DNA of 64,000 nucleotides from Pipra filicauda (lineage: Eukaryota; Chordata; Aves; Passeriformes; Pipridae). The notes under the pieces were generated by a model. That model made no database searches. It was given only the letters and a program-made list of their open reading frames with translations, and was not told the origin of the DNA. Both the position numbers and the translations under genes were made by a program. This document shows, in pieces, positions 11,836-24,584 of this stretch (positions within the stretch are counted from its first letter, which is position 1; each line of letters starts with the position of its first letter). The DNA lies in assembly GCF_003945595.2 (NCBI RefSeq), contig NW_024104367.1, forward strand, positions 1,071,981 to 1,135,980, read 5' to 3'.

Positions 11836-14800
11836 TGTTATGTCCTTTTGACTCAGTTTGAGCTGGAGACTTAAATCCCTTTACCAGCCTCCTTCCAGTC
11901 CTACCACCCACTCAGCCCAGTTCTCTCATGTAACACATCTGACTTGCAGTTGCTGTAAAAGGGCTGAAGGGGACATGAAAAGCTGATCTTCCTCAAACAC
12001 TCTGCTCTTGAATGCAAGATGAGATGGAGTAGGTGCTGCACAGCATGTAAGTCCTCTTGTAAGAAGGGAGATCTGACTTGCAGCTGCCCACTGAAAGATA
12101 AACACAGGCAGAGGTCAGAATGGGCTGCAGTGCCGTACCTCAGTGAGTAAATGTGGCCCAGAGTTTGGTTCTCATGTGGCTCATGCAGGGAAGTATATCT
12201 GAGCACCAGCTGATTCTGTGACAGCCATGTAGAGAAGTACAGTGCTTCATGAATGGGTAGAATTGCCAGAAACTCTTTTATTTTGTCAAAATATCAATCA
12301 AGAGCTCTGATCTAAACATATCTCCAACAACCATATCAAATTTGCTCTTCTCAGTGGGAATAGCCAAAGAAGAAGCACTAGTCTGAGCTCCACCCCCAAA
12401 AAAGCATTCTTGGGGATGCCCTGAAGGCCTTGCAGGAGACCCCTTGGCTTCTCTTTCACCCCTTAGTAGACCTTAATGGGACTTTCCTGACATGACCTTA
12501 AAACAAACAAACAAAATGCCCTCTATGTGGCTCAAGTACCTAGGAGTAAAATAGCAGCAAGGGTTTTACTCAGAGCAGTTTTACTTCCATCTGCTCCAAA
12601 AGAGGCCTCTAAAATAGGCCTAGAAGTGCTTGTTTGTCTCTACAGATGGAGAAAAGTGCAGATTGCTGCAGGTCAGTTAAAGAGATTACCCCAAGAGACT
12701 TGCCCAGGGGAAGTCCATGCTGGAGTAGGCATGGCATGAAAGCCTTGGACCAGAGCCCAGCCGTTGGCTCATCCATCCTTTGATCCCACAGGCAGCATCT
12801 CTCCAGCCAGAGAAGGACCCCTATAAATTAATTCCTGAAGTTCATTAGACAGGAGACTAGACCAAAGCCTAGTATGCAACCGCTTGATGTTTTGGGTAGC
12901 CTGGAGACTGCCCAAATCATGTCTTCCCAGGGAATGCCTCCCTTGATTGATATTATTTAGAGTTGGAAATGCCATCCTGCCCGCATCGCTTGGAAAGCAT
13001 GGTGCGCTGGAGACGCCGGTTCAGACGGACTCCTCTGCACAGCTGCCCGTTTGCAGAGCATGTGGTGGGAATCTGTTGATAGGCTCTTGACAGAAGTTAT
13101 GGCTTGTTTATCTGGTAGCTTTACTTTGTGCCTCCTGCCCAACCCGGAAACCCTTCCTCTCCTAACCTCTTGGCCTGCTGTTATATACAGAGGAATCTAT
13201 GTGATAATTTTGGTAACCATGATTCATCTTATGACAAACACTGCATAAAGCAAACAGATTTGTACTGTCATAATTAAAGCAAATGATTGGGTGGTTTATC
13301 CATACAATCCTAACAGTTCTGCCACTGCTGATGCTGTACCTGGCCTGCAAAGTTTTCAGCAAGGCGCCGTAGGGTGTATTAACCCATCAAATATCAAACC
13401 AGGTGCGACCCTGCTGCTTCCCAAGGCTGGAAGGACTTGGAAGTCTGCAGGACTTCTTGTTAATTTTACTGCTTGCCTCACAGAGATGAGAAAGCCTCTC
13501 CCAGTCATCCCAGCATGAACCCCTTTAAATTTGAGTCCTTTTTTCAGAAAAGCCCATAGTTCTGCTCTAATTTCTCTTTGTGGTTTAGTGAAGATACAGC
13601 TCCTTCTTTGTCTTTTCAGTGCTACATTCCAAAGCTATATTTGCTATATTTGCTCTGTTGTCTAACAGATAACTACACACCGAGATGCCAGACGGTTTTT
13701 TTCCTCCCAGCAAAGGTATTTGTAAACAACACTTCATTTCTGCATTCCAAAAAAATTAAATTGCTCAGTCTCTTCCTATGAGGCCTGTTTCCAGGGTCAG
13801 ACTCTCTGGTGGTTATTTGTTGAGCTTCTTCAGATGTTTCAGCTGCCTTTTCCAGGTCAAGGCATCAGAGAAAGATGGGGATGGGGAAGGGAGGGGTGCT
13901 AGTCCATCAGTTGATTTAATGTAGGTTAAGCTCTTTCTGTACACAGGTAGGTTGGGGAGTGATACAAATGGACTGAGGGACACAGCTGCTGCTCAAGGAC
14001 ACAGGGGCATGGTCCTTCTGTACCCACCACCCAGAGCTAAAGATCTGCCAACATCAATTGGTATCCTTAATGGTTTTGGCTTCCTTTAAGCCCCTACACT
14101 ATGTGGCCAGACCTGTTCAGCAAAACCCATGTACTCTGCATTTGGCAGCCATGTGTGTAACCCTTCCAAGCCCACAAGGACTGGAGGAGTGCGCAGGAGG
14201 GTGTTCTCTGCACGTTGTCTCTACAGCTGCCACGTTTAATACCAGCAGCAGCTGCCAGTTCAAGGCATGAGGACGTGCCATTTGCAACCTGACTTTCAGG
14301 ATCAATAGCACAGCTGTTTGTCCTGCAAGCTCCTGGGGAGCAAGAAAAATCAATTAGTTCTGCTAAGAGTTTTTTGGAGGGTTGTTTGTCAGCAATGTTG
14401 AACAAGGCAGCAGGAGAATCCAAAGGGAGAGACTCACAGAAGAGGGTAGAACACCTGCACAGAGGCTCAGGTGTGCAGCTAAGGGTGGCAATGTAGAGTG
14501 TGTGTTTGCAGTAGCAACTGTATGATGGAAAAACAGGTCAAGGAGCTGGCAGAGGCAGCTGCAGGCAGGGAAGTCCTCTCCTCTGTGGCAGGCAGCAGGA
14601 GCCTGTTTAATACACCAGCAAATTCCTGCTATGTGATGCAAATAAGACCTCACCCAGGTCCCAATCCAGCACCCACTAGCAGCCAGGGAGGATTTCAGTG
14701 GAGTGATTGGTGTCTGTTCTGGGGCTGTTCCTGGGAGTGCTTCTCACTTGCAGTTCCAGTGGTGTGCTGCAGTTGGGGACTTTGCAAGATCCCCTGCCCA

Positions 14801-17261
14801 AGGACCCCAGCACCTGGCTGAATACCTGAGGACAAGAACACCTAAAAAGCAGGAAAACAAATGCACTATAAATCCAAAAAGGACAAGTTTGTGCAACAAT
14901 GCTTTGGGTGTGCATGTGACAAGAGAAAGAGACGCTTCAACGTGGCTGGGGAGAGGACTCACAGACCCCCACCACGAGGGCACAAACCGTGAAGGGACCC
15001 AGGAGATGGTCTGCAGGACACAGGTACAGCAGGGAGGTGTGGGGTGAAAGCAAGAAGGAAACTGAGGCACAATCTCTGCATTCAGCCTCTAGTGAAAGAT
15101 GTCAGGAGTTTATCTGCACCACACCCATGGGTCTCCTTAAGGGGAGTTTCCCCTTCCCATGAGTCGTGTCTGTGGTGGGAGAGCAGACAGTATTGTAGGC
15201 ACCAGCAGATGACACGAGCAGACCCAAAACACAAGATAAATTTCTGGGGAGGAGGTAACCTTTTAATGCAAGTTCAGTGGGGAAGGAGATCCCTTCATTT
15301 TATCTCCAGCCACCTCAATTACAAAATTTCTTTCCCATACATGGCAAGGTGCAATGATTTTTTTTTGCTCCGCCATCAGCAAAAATCTTTCACAGATTAA
15401 ATGTTTTAATGGCTCTCCAGGGGAGCCTCTTTGTCCAGCTTGCAGTGCATAAAATCACAGGAAATAGCCTGCCTGAGGGCTTTCCAGTAACTGGAGAGAA
15501 GATAAAGCTGCTGGACATAGGCGTAAATATCCCATCGGTTCTTTTCAGTCTCGGACCTCATCCTAAGAAGAGGCTCATCCCTTTTGCCTGCAGTCAGACC
15601 AGAGGATGCTCAGCACCAGGCAGGATTGGCATCACATCTCTCCTGGGCATTACACCAGAACAGACACCCCATTTGTCCCTGGTCCTTTCATCTTTCCATG
15701 TTTTCACAGCTCCTCCCAGCTAGAACATACATGATATATAACATATTGATTAAATTAATACGTACTGTTAATTTTTCCTGAGCAGGATTTTGACCTAGGT
15801 TTCACTTTTTGAAAGTCCTGTGTGGGGAAGGGCACAGGGCCAAGGCAGGCACATGGTGGAATGAAGTGCTCCTGGTGGGCAAGTTGTGGCCGAGTGCTTG
15901 AGTGCTTGATTTTATTTTTGAACTTCACTTCCAGTCCACCCAGTCTCTCCAATTCCTCACAAGCTTTGCTCTGCCCTTATACCCGTGTTAGAGTCTCCTG
16001 CCCTCTCACCCATCCTTACACCAATGCATCCGGTGAACTGCAATCCAGCTCTTCCTACATAGAGGTGGGATCCTAAACCTGGGCTACTCCAGCAACCCCA
16101 AGGCTGCTCTGAACCAACAAATTCGATGTCATCAGCCCCATACAGAGCAACCGGTCAGGAATCCCCGGCCTTGGCTCCCTTCCCGCAGCAGTATCTGCCA
16201 TGCCAGCATCCACAGGGGGACCATCACAGGAGCTGCCCCCAGCATCCCCTTCCCAGGCTTTCTGAAGCAGCTCATAGCAGCTCCACACCAATTTTGCTGT
16301 AAGTAACTTTCCCAAGGCTGCTTAAGACACACAGCTCGGTCCAGGTGGCTGGTATCCTTGCGTTGAAGGAATCTTTCCATTTTCCCGCATCTCTTCCCTT
16401 CCCACGGGAACAGCATGCCCCAGTGATGGGACACTGTGTTGTATCCTTCACTCACATGAGCACTGGATACAGATACTGTTTAGGGAAATTTTATAAACAC
16501 ATACAGCAAGTTTAAGCTTTCTTCTTATTTATTTCAATGGTGGATAACAAAATTCCAAACTTCTCGAAAAACAGTGGTAGATCCGCAATTTTAAACAAGG
16601 TCAAGGAATCATAATTTTTTCCTTGGAAACTCTTTTTTAGATCTGTAAACTCGTGCATGGATGGGAAGAGGGAGGTTTGCTGAGTTTCCCCACTGACCCA
16701 CAATACCTCTGCACTGCACTGATGGAAGGCAGGGAGGATCTGCTTGTAACATCCTTTTCTACAGCTTTTTTGGATATTCCACAACAGAATGATTTTAGCA
16801 AATACTCCATGGCAGTAGTTTAAGAGGTCTGATGCTGCCAGCCAAGTAGTGACCAAACCAACCACTGCCCTCTGCTGAACACAGCCCAGAATCCCCACAG
16901 AGCTCCCATCCAGAAAATCATGGTTGAAATCCTGTTTTGCTGGGAGGATGGGAAAACTTAAACTACTACCTTAGATCATGAATCTCTCCTTCAGGTGAGC
17001 TGCCAAAGTGGTGTATCCCTGCTGCACCATTGCATCTCTATGGCACATTTTCATACCTACTTCAACCTCAGAATAATCACTCTCTTGACTAGCACAGTCT
17101 GAGCTCAGTTTCCCTCACTAGGAGAGCCCCAGGAGCCCTGAGGGTGTCCTCACACACACCTTGGTGTGCTGGACCCCAAAGAAATCCCTGGTGGGGTCTC
17201 CTGGCCCTGCGTTACAGCTGGCAACAGACAGCATCGTTTGTACATGGCCCAGGGCAGTAAG
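11836..17261. other. Non-coding stretch
   Basis: No exon or repeat family was recognised over 5.4 kb. Visible items are a short (AAAC)n run at about 12503-12515 and an AT-rich, low-complexity-free segment near 13190-13310 that reads like a possible conserved non-coding element (TAATTAAAGCAAATGATT type homeodomain/POU-like words), which only an alignment could confirm. Open frames are short and mutually overlapping. Confidence 0.45.
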
Positions 17262-17799
17262 CACTGGTGAGGCTGCACTCCAAATCCTGTGCTCAGTTTT
17301 GGGCCCCTCACAACGAAAAAGACACTGATGTACTGCAGTGTGTCTAGAGAAGGACAATGGATCAGAGGAAGAGTCTGGAGGACAAGTCTGATGAGGAGCA
17401 GCTGAGGGAGATGGGGTTGTTTAGCCTGGAGAAAAGGAAGCTTAGAGGGGACCTTATCACTCTCTACAACTACCTGAAAGGAAGGTGTAGCCAGGTGGGG
17501 GTCATCCTCTTTTCCCAACTAACAGTGATAGGACAAGATGGCATGGCTTCTACTTGTGCTAGGGGAGGGTTAGATTGGATACTATGAAAAATATCTTTGC
17601 AGAAAGATTGGTCAAGCACTGGCACAGGTTGCTCAGGGAAGTGGTGGAGTCCCCATCCCTGGAGGGATTTAAAAGATATGTACATGTGGCACTTAGGGAC
17701 GAGGTTTAGTAGTGGACTCGGCAGTGCTGGGTTAACAGTTGGACTCGATGTTGTTACAAATCCTTTTCCACCTAAACAATTCTATGATTCTGGGATTTC
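17262..17799 (+). mobile_element. CR1 LINE, 3' part, sense orientation
   Basis: Plus-strand CR1 running from 'actggtgaggctgcactc' through 'ctcagttttgggcccctca', 'gagggagatggggttgtttagcctggag', 'cagccaggtgggggtcatcctcttttccca', 'tccctggagggatttaaaagatatgta', to a 3' end with the short repeat 'attctatgattctggga'. A translated piece around 17400 ([13 protein letters not shown], here [15 protein letters not shown]) is the C-terminal end of the CR1 reverse-transcriptase ORF, broken by stops and indels. Similar subfamily to the copy at 33888. Confidence 0.9.
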
Positions 17800-17924
17800 T
17801 TGTACCCCTCAGAGCTTGTTGTATACCTATCCCCAAACCCCTGAGAGTCAGTCACCACTGCCCCCAGGGCAATCCCTGCTTCAGGCCCTCCGTCTTGGCT
17901 GGAAATGGACCCCAGAGCTGCTTT

Positions 17925-18130
17925 TATCTGAAGACAGAGGGTGGGGAAGCACTGGACCAGATTGCATAGAGAAGCTGTGGCTGCCCCATCCCTGGAAGTG
18001 TCCAAGGCCAGGTTGGATGGGGCTCTGAGCAAACTGATCTGATGGAAGGTGTCCCTGCCCACGGCACAGGGGTTGGAATGAGATGATCTTTGGGGTCCCT
18101 CCCAACCCAAACCCTTCTACGATTTTATGA
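17925..18130 (+). mobile_element. CR1 LINE, short 3' end
   Basis: Plus-strand CR1 tail: 'gaagctgtggctgccccatccctggaagtgtccaaggcc' type sequence, 'ggttggatggggctctgagca', 'gaaggtgtccctgcccacgg', 'ggggttggaatgagatgatctttggggtccctcccaaccc' and the degenerate end 'cttctacgattttatga'. A second, independent insertion lying just downstream of the one ending at 17799. It ends about 100 bases before a CpG-rich segment. Confidence 0.9.
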
Positions 18131-18219
18131 AGACAAGCAAAAAACTGTGTCACAGTTCATGACAAATCATCTTGTGGGCACAGCAGGGGAGGGGGCTGAT
18201 GCTTGCCCGTGCCTTGGGA

Positions 18220-18560
18220 GGGGGGCAGTGGCGGGGAGCTGCATGTCCCTCCCGAGGCCCCTCGGCACCGTGGCAGGGCCCCGAACACGGGCTGGGCAGT
18301 TTCCCCTTCCCCTTCTCCTCACGCCTTGCCCAAGCTGCGAGCTCGGAGCTGATTTATGGCTGCTCCGCGGGGCCTCGCCGGGCCGAGGGGGCAGCGCGGG
18401 GGAGGCTGAGGAGAGCGGGAGAGGCACCGCGGGGCCGCGAGATGGCGCTGCGGGAGAGGCCGAGGGGGAGCAGCGGCCCCTCAGCGACAGGACCCCGGTC
18501 CCTTGGTGGGAGCTCAGACCTCGCCCCCTCAGTGGTCGGACCTCCGTCCCCCAGTGACAG
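18220..18560. promoter_or_regulatory. CpG-rich segment, possible promoter
   Basis: CpG dinucleotides are dense here (roughly 18 in 18361-18480 alone) against a CpG-poor background, with GC boxes and no coding homology. An ATG at 18442 in good context (cgcgagATGg) opens a 63-codon frame running into the adjacent minisatellite. A weak splice donor (gtaggt) lies near 18825. This could be an orphan CpG island acting as a lncRNA promoter or enhancer, or simply a GC-rich satellite margin. No TATA box or known first exon is recognised. Confidence 0.45.
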
Positions 18561-18988
18561 GACTTCCCTTCTCTGCGATGGGGGGCTCAGACTACATCCC
18601 CTGAGGGAGAATCCCTGCTCTGTCCCTTAGTTTGATCATGTTCCCGCGGAGATAGGATCCCCCTGCTCTGCGTTGGCGCTCAGACCTCATCCCCTTGGAG
18701 GCAGGACCACCCCGCCCTGTGGTGGAGCTCAGACCACATCCCCTCAGAGGCAGGACCCTCACTCCATCCCTCAGTGCAGGGCTCAGACCTCGACCCCACA
18801 GAAACAGGACCCACAGACCCTTAGGTAGGTGCTGGGACTGTGTCCCCTCAGAGACAGGACCCCCCTGCTCTGTGGTGGAGTTCAGACCACAACCCCTCAG
18901 GGGCAGGACCCCCACTCCATCCCCTGGTGAGGTGCTCAGGTATCATCCCCTCAAGGTCAGGATTCCCTGCTCCATACCCTCCCTGACA
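18477..18988. repeat. Degenerate ~50-bp minisatellite, about 10 units
   Basis: Repeats of a unit that reads roughly CCCCTCAGAGRCAGGACCCC then CTGCTCTGTGGTGGAG and CTCAGACCACAT. Unit starts can be placed at 18691, 18740, 18794, 18844, 18893 and 18947, giving periods of 49-54 bases; more diverged units extend back to about 18477. Because the array lacks frequent stops, open frames of about 100-150 codons cross it on both strands with PHPLRGRT-like peptide repeats; variable unit length breaks the repeat phase, which argues against a protein function. Confidence 0.8.
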
Positions 18989-21900
18989 GAGCCAGGATGT
19001 TGGAGCTCTCCAGACACTGGTCCAGTGGGACCCAGGCCAGGTATTGATGGCCATTTGCAAGAGGAAGGCAGCTGGCACTATGGCCATAGTAAGGGACTCA
19101 GGGCTCAGCAATACAGAGAGCCCAAAGATGCTTGAGACACCCCTGTTTCCTTCAGCCTGTGACACAGGAAATGGGACATGCACCTCTCTTCACCCACCTC
19201 AACACATAACAAACATGGGTTTGGCCCCAGTGCTCAGCTGCTCTGAGCATTGAACTGCCCAAGTGATCCCAAAGTCAGTGGCAGCCAGACACAGGACAAG
19301 GTCAGGGCTGAGAACTGTCTTTGGACAAGGTCACAGCTGGGAATTGGCTTTGGGTAATGATATGCAGGGGCAGCTCCTCAAGCCAAGCACTGGAAGGGAT
19401 GTCAGCCAGCTACAGACCTTGCTCCTCTTCAGGTGGTGGTGGCGGCATCTTTACAAGAAAGGTTCCCCCATTCTTGCCTTGGCAAACTTTTGTGTAAATG
19501 ACCATGGGATAGCCCTGGGATAACTTTTCCCACTGCAAGTCCCTCCTCTGTACTTGCTGTAGCCCTAGTCTGGTCTAAATAACCCCTTTCATCCTGTAGC
19601 TACATGAGGGGGTCACTATCTGTGTCTTGACTTGTTTTCCAGGATGTGTTCAGTGTCCCAGACACACCTGTCTAGAGCTGCTGTGATGGTCTGGAACTCA
19701 TCCACTTCAGGGACAACTGGTCCAAGCCCAGGCCTCCAAGAGAACTGCAGTTATCTGGCCTGAGAGCACTGCTGGAGCCAGGACTTGGAAATGTTCTGGA
19801 TCAGTCATATCACAAGCAGCATGTATGGGAACGCTTCAACTCCAGTATAAACCTGCATAGTTATACACTGCATTACACTCTAACAGTTTCCTGTCTGAAA
19901 TTCATTTATTTGTCATCTTCTTAGTAAATCAGAAGGGAAAAAAAAAAGCTATGACTTATCCCTTCCATTCTCAAACACAAAGCGCTCCTGGTTGGGCAAT
20001 GCCTGCATCAGGAATTTCCTTTGGGTTACGAAGTCACTACGGAAGGAAAAGGTCCTGATGGAAATAAGTCACCACACATCAGTCCTGGGAACCACTTACC
20101 TTGCAGCGCAGAGCCCCAGACCAGGTCACCATGGTCACCTTATGCATTGTCCTCAGGCAGTAGCTGCATGTCTGAGAGAGCCCCCAAAAAGCCTTTCAGG
20201 GTCTTACTCGATCACCACCCTCCATGGGCATCCTCAGCAGTTCCCAGTCAAGAAAAGAGTTGAAATAAAAAGGACTTAAAATCTTCCAAGGACAAAGTGC
20301 CATTGCAAAAAAGGCAGGAGACAGCGTGTTGCCAAGGTCATGGATCCATGTCAAATTATGTCACCCACCCTCTGCATTACAGAGAAGGAAGGACCCAGCC
20401 CTGTTCCCCTCTGATGTTAGGTCTGACTCTGAGATCACTTTTGGGTGTGTGGATGAGCTGGGCACTTGAAACATTTCTTTCTCCTTCTAAAAGCATGAGT
20501 GGAGTGTTCGACCTCATCCCAAGCTGATTTTCACTTGGACCAGTCTAATGCTAGCTGGGAAAGGAAAGGAAAAACCCCAGAAACAAATCAAACCCGAAGC
20601 TGAGTTCGGGAAAGGTTTCCTTCCTTCTGGCAGAAACCCTGAAACATGGGAATAATTCAACATAGTCAAAATGGCATGTGACAAACTGAGAACAGCAATG
20701 ATCATCTCCTTCCAACGCCTTCCTGAGAATATTGACAAATTCCACACCCTCGCCCCGGCACCTTTCCTATGCAGTCCCTTCCTCAATTTTACTTGTTGCA
20801 TTCTGAAACAGCTTTGATGCCTTTCTTGGAAAGGTGTCCTAAAACATCTCAGAGGCTTAGAAATACTATTCTCCTTCCCTAGCTGAAGATGCCCAATTTA
20901 TTCTCACCTGATCCTACATTGGTAACACCTTTTAACATAAACACCTTTTACTGCAGCATATTTAACATGAATACTTCTTTTGCCTCCAAACTTCTTTGGC
21001 TTTGCTTGCAAAGAGCACCTTTCAAGCTTGGTTGACTAGGTGATCCATATGTTCTTCTCAAACAATACATTCCCCATTCCCTGATCCAAGGGTAGACTCT
21101 GAGACTGGGCTGAATTCCACAGCTTGTAACCCTCAGTGCTTAATTCCTCCTTGGTTTTCCTTAGGCACAGAAACTTCAATGATTCAAAATGCAGCAAGGG
21201 AGCCAATATTTCTATTATACCCCTTCCATCCCTCACTGCACGTACCATGACACACAGCCTGCTGCAAGGCCGTGAGGCATCCATATGCTGGGAACATTTT
21301 TTGACGTTCCTTTCCTAATCCATTTGAACCCTAACAATTTGACAGGTCAGGCAGACCTAACAGGTTTTGCTCCCAGCTGTCACAGCAGAACAGAAGAGCT
21401 CACCCCCCTTTAAGTAGGACCCAAAGGACCCAGGAGGCCACAGCAGCCTCCAGCCCTGTGAAATGCACAATTTGATGGGGTGCTCAGGGAGACAATCACC
21501 AGTAATCCCGGAGCCTTCCCTCTAATCCACACTCACGGGGACAGGGCACGTAACCTGCCTGTGACTCATCTGATTTTCAGGCAAACTGCCACAAAGGAAG
21601 AACACTCAAAGTGGCCCAGGACAACTCTCCGCTGCTTTGCTCCAAATAAAACAGGAGAAGGAGCGGCAGCTGCAGAGCCTGTTTCCAAACACAGAACCAC
21701 AGTGAAATGGTGACACAGCAAATTGTACAGGCCCAAAACAGAGCAGGGCTCTGACATAAGCAGCCTCTTCTACAACCCAGCCTAAAGAGGGGGGCAGCTC
21801 GCCTGGTTGGCCATTTGATCTGTCTCTGACAAATCAATGCAGAGAAGTGTGGTGATGCACCAGTCAGAAAGAGTTGTGTGCAGCTGCCAGGCAACTCCAA

Positions 21901-23184
21901 AACCTTCCTCCTTTCTCTCTTTTCTGCAGTGTTGTATCCCCCTTTCTGCAGTGTTGCTATTTCAGAGGCAGAGGAGTCCCCAGCCTTGCAGATGAAATGT
22001 AGATTCCAAGGAGGAAGTGCAGTGCGTGGCTACATCTGGCTAAATATCCACGTGGAGAAATGATACCACTCAGCACTGTTGTCCATCAGGTCTCTGGAGT
22101 CTCTTATACCCCCTACCCTAAAACATTAACCTACACTGGTAGATATTATGGTTTTCTCAGTATATTGACACCTTGCTTAGACACTATTAAGCCTTTATAT
22201 CACCACTGTGAGAACTAAAGTAACTTTATTTCTAAGTAGCTTCATTCACTTTGCCCTAGTTTAATTGAACAGGCTTTCAATTCAACTCTTCCAGTAGTCC
22301 AGTTTAGTTTGCAAAGATGTCTGTGCAGAGATGAGGTCCCACCTAACTGCTCTGTGCTGCTTCCTTGGTGCACATCACAGGCTTCTACGAGCTTTAGTTT
22401 AGCCTGGTTCTGGAAATGGAAGCTCTGGAAACCCCAGTAGGAAGGACTAACCTGGATAGTATTTTTAGGGTGCTATCTACATCCGCGCTGAGATGATTCA
22501 ACATAAGTGTTGACTGTATTTACTCTCCCTTCCACCTGCTCACACGGGACCTAACTAATCCTCTTCCTACTCATGTCCATCTGCTGAACTGAGCCCAAAC
22601 CTTTAGATGTGAGTTGATACCAAAGCCAGAGTGTGGGAGGGCAGAGAGACATGGGGAGAAGAGCAAATACAGTTACAGCAATCCAGGGAGAGGAGCTAGC
22701 ACGAGCTGGCAGGAGCAGAATGGGACACCTGGTCTAACACCCCTGCCCTATCTAACATCCCACACCACAGCTTTGGTATCAACTCAGATCTAAAGGGTTA
22801 GGCTCAGCTCACCAGATGGGCATGAAAATGGGGCAGGGATGTTAGGTAGACCAGGTATCCCTCTGAGGCTGTGGGGTTGTTGACAATTCTCAGGCCATGG
22901 TGGTTGAAAAAACGAGAGTGTTAACAGCTCAAGAGAGCAATAGCATAGGACACTCTGGCTCAGACTAATTCTAAACTCTTAGTCCATCCTTTGTACACAC
23001 AGAAATGTGGTGGAAGGGGGTCCACCTTCACTTCCAGAGAAAACAACATCCAAGTCAATCTCTCCAGTAGAGGATGACCCCAAGTCAAAGACAAGGAAGA
23101 GGAAAAGGCACTAGTGGCTTTCGTGAAGAGGCCCAGCTGCACCTCAAATTCTCTTTTGCTGACAATTTAGAAGTCAGCAAAGCT
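18989..23184. other. Non-coding stretch
   Basis: No gene or clear repeat family was recognised over 4.2 kb. A poly-A run of 12 or so sits at about 19939-19950. The block 19550-19900 has a TATAAA-like word (ccagtataaacc, about 19844) but no LTR borders that I can define. Confidence 0.45.
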
Positions 23185-23394
23185 TAGAATCACAGAACCA
23201 TAGAATATCCTGAGCTGGCTTTGTGCCATTCCCTTGGATTCTGTCACTGATCACCAGAGAGAAGAGATTAGTACTTGCCCCTCTCTTGCCCTTGTGAGGA
23301 AGCTGTAGATTGTGATAACTACTCCCCTCAGTCTCCTCTTCTCCAGGCTGAACAGACCCAGTAACCTCAGCTGCTTCTCATACGGCTTCCCCTC
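23185..23394 (-). mobile_element. CR1 LINE, left part, split by an LTR insertion
   Basis: Reverse-strand CR1 beginning 'tagaatcacagaaccatagaatatcctgagctgg', with an internal deletion before 'ctttgtgccattcccttgg', then 'ctccaggctgaacagacccag' and ending '...ggcttcccctc'. The antisense translation contains [13 protein letters not shown], the end of the CR1 reverse-transcriptase ORF. The element continues at 24580 after the LTR. Confidence 0.9.
23390..23394. repeat. Target-site duplication, left copy (CCCTC)
   Basis: CCCTC directly before the LTR's TG; repeated at 24580-24584 directly after its terminal CA. The uninterrupted CR1 would read ...cttcccctccagaccc.., so exactly one copy is extra. 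Confidence 0.8.
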
Positions 23395-24579
23395 TGTCAT
23401 GGTTTGAGAGCTACAGGGAACCTCAAAAATCCAATTCCCTAGTCCAAACCCCCTCCCACATCTCAACCCAGTGTGAGATGGTTTTCCAGACACCACACAA
23501 GACTCGGAATGGGGGAAAAGGGAATATATTACAATGACTGTATAAAATAAATACTACAATACCTTATATACAATCTTAGCTATCTCTACCATGACATTAA
23601 AGTATTTACAATGGATCAAATCTCTTCTCCCCTCCAAATAAAAGTCCAGGAGGGAAGAAGGAAACGATCTTTTCTACTTTCAGAGCAGTAGTCTCTAAGG
23701 CAGCAGGCTTTCTTCTTCTCATGCATGCAGCAGCTGTGGTTGGATCTCTGCCAGTACTCACGAGAGGGTATCCAAGCCCTCTTGGCCACTTGTCTTCAAG
23801 CAAGGGTCTTCTTCTGTAGGCTGTGTTCACCGGGACAAGGGTCACTTCACTACATCATATCACAAAGTACAGGGGTCTTCGTGACAGTCCGTATCTTCAG
23901 GGGATTCAGATTCCCCTTTGCAGAGCTCTGTGCTCTGTCTCAAGCAGCAAGGGGGCCAAGGTCACCCTCTCCGCATTCTTCTCGGAGCTTTTCAGCTCCT
24001 CTCTGTAGTGCATGTTGCACTTCACCCCTCCCTTCTAGGAAGTGAGGGGTCTCCAAGGAGTTTGGGGGCTTTTGGTTCAGTTTCTTACCCCAACTCTGTC
24101 TCTGTCTGAGCTTAGTTCTGCTCTCTCTGCTGCTGGCTCTCTTTTCTCAGACAACTCTGTGTCTCTCCTGCTTGGTTGTAATGCCTGTGCTGCTTCTTAT
24201 CTCTTCTGGCTCTCTTCTTCGGTCAGTGTAGTTCTGCCGCTGCTCCTGCTGCTTCTTACAGTAGAGAAACTTCCCCTAGCTCTTAGCTACAGATGCCTGG
24301 CCCAGTTTAACACTTTTCCAAGTCTCTGTAGCCCCCCTGCCGGGGGCTGGGGGGGGGCCAGAGGCCCCAAGGGGCTCCGAGCCCCTTCCTCGTGGCTTTA
24401 CAACATGGCTACTTCTTCTACAACAAAACTACAACTACCTTCTCTTCCATTCTGCTTGTGATATGTTTATATTTTGCAGAAGCGCCCATTGGGTAAAACC
24501 TCAAAACTTCAAGGGTCACCACCCCCTGGGGTTTTACCATTTCATAAGTGCAGGGGGAAAACTGTTTCCCACCACCACA
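23395..24579. mobile_element. Solo LTR of an endogenous retrovirus (1185 bp)
   Basis: The element starts TGTCATGG and ends ACCACCACA, has the TG...CA ends of retroviral LTRs, and is flanked by the 5-bp duplication CCCTC inside a CR1. There is no gag, pol or env sequence between the borders, so it is a solo LTR left by recombination. Core-promoter-like words are TATATAAGG on the minus strand (23562-23570), and TATAAAA (23541-23547) with AATAAA (23637-23642) on the plus strand. The minus orientation gives a long U3 (about 1 kb) and a short U5, the more usual proportions, but I do not assign a strand. A 5-bp duplication fits class I (gamma-like) or class III (ERVL-like) elements better than the 6-bp type. 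The open frame at 24042-24461 is not a gene. Confidence 0.85.
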
Positions 24580-24584
24580 CCCTC
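24580..24584. repeat. Target-site duplication, right copy (CCCTC)
   Basis: Right-hand partner of 23390-23394, forming the start of the resumed CR1 sequence 'ccctccagacccttcaccatc'. Confidence 0.8.

Noticed and set aside
18090..19135. Proline/arginine-rich repeat protein gene (frames of 143-155 codons)
   Set aside because: The frames cross a CR1 tail, a CpG-rich segment and a minisatellite with unit lengths that are not a constant multiple of three; stop scarcity explains them.
19550..19900. Possible second LTR (tgatggtctgg start, TATAAA-like word)
   Set aside because: No definable TG...CA ends or target-site duplication could be found.
24042..24461. 139-codon frame as a possible membrane protein
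   Set aside because: It lies wholly inside the solo LTR; its Leu/Ser-rich product comes from the pyrimidine-rich strand of the LTR.
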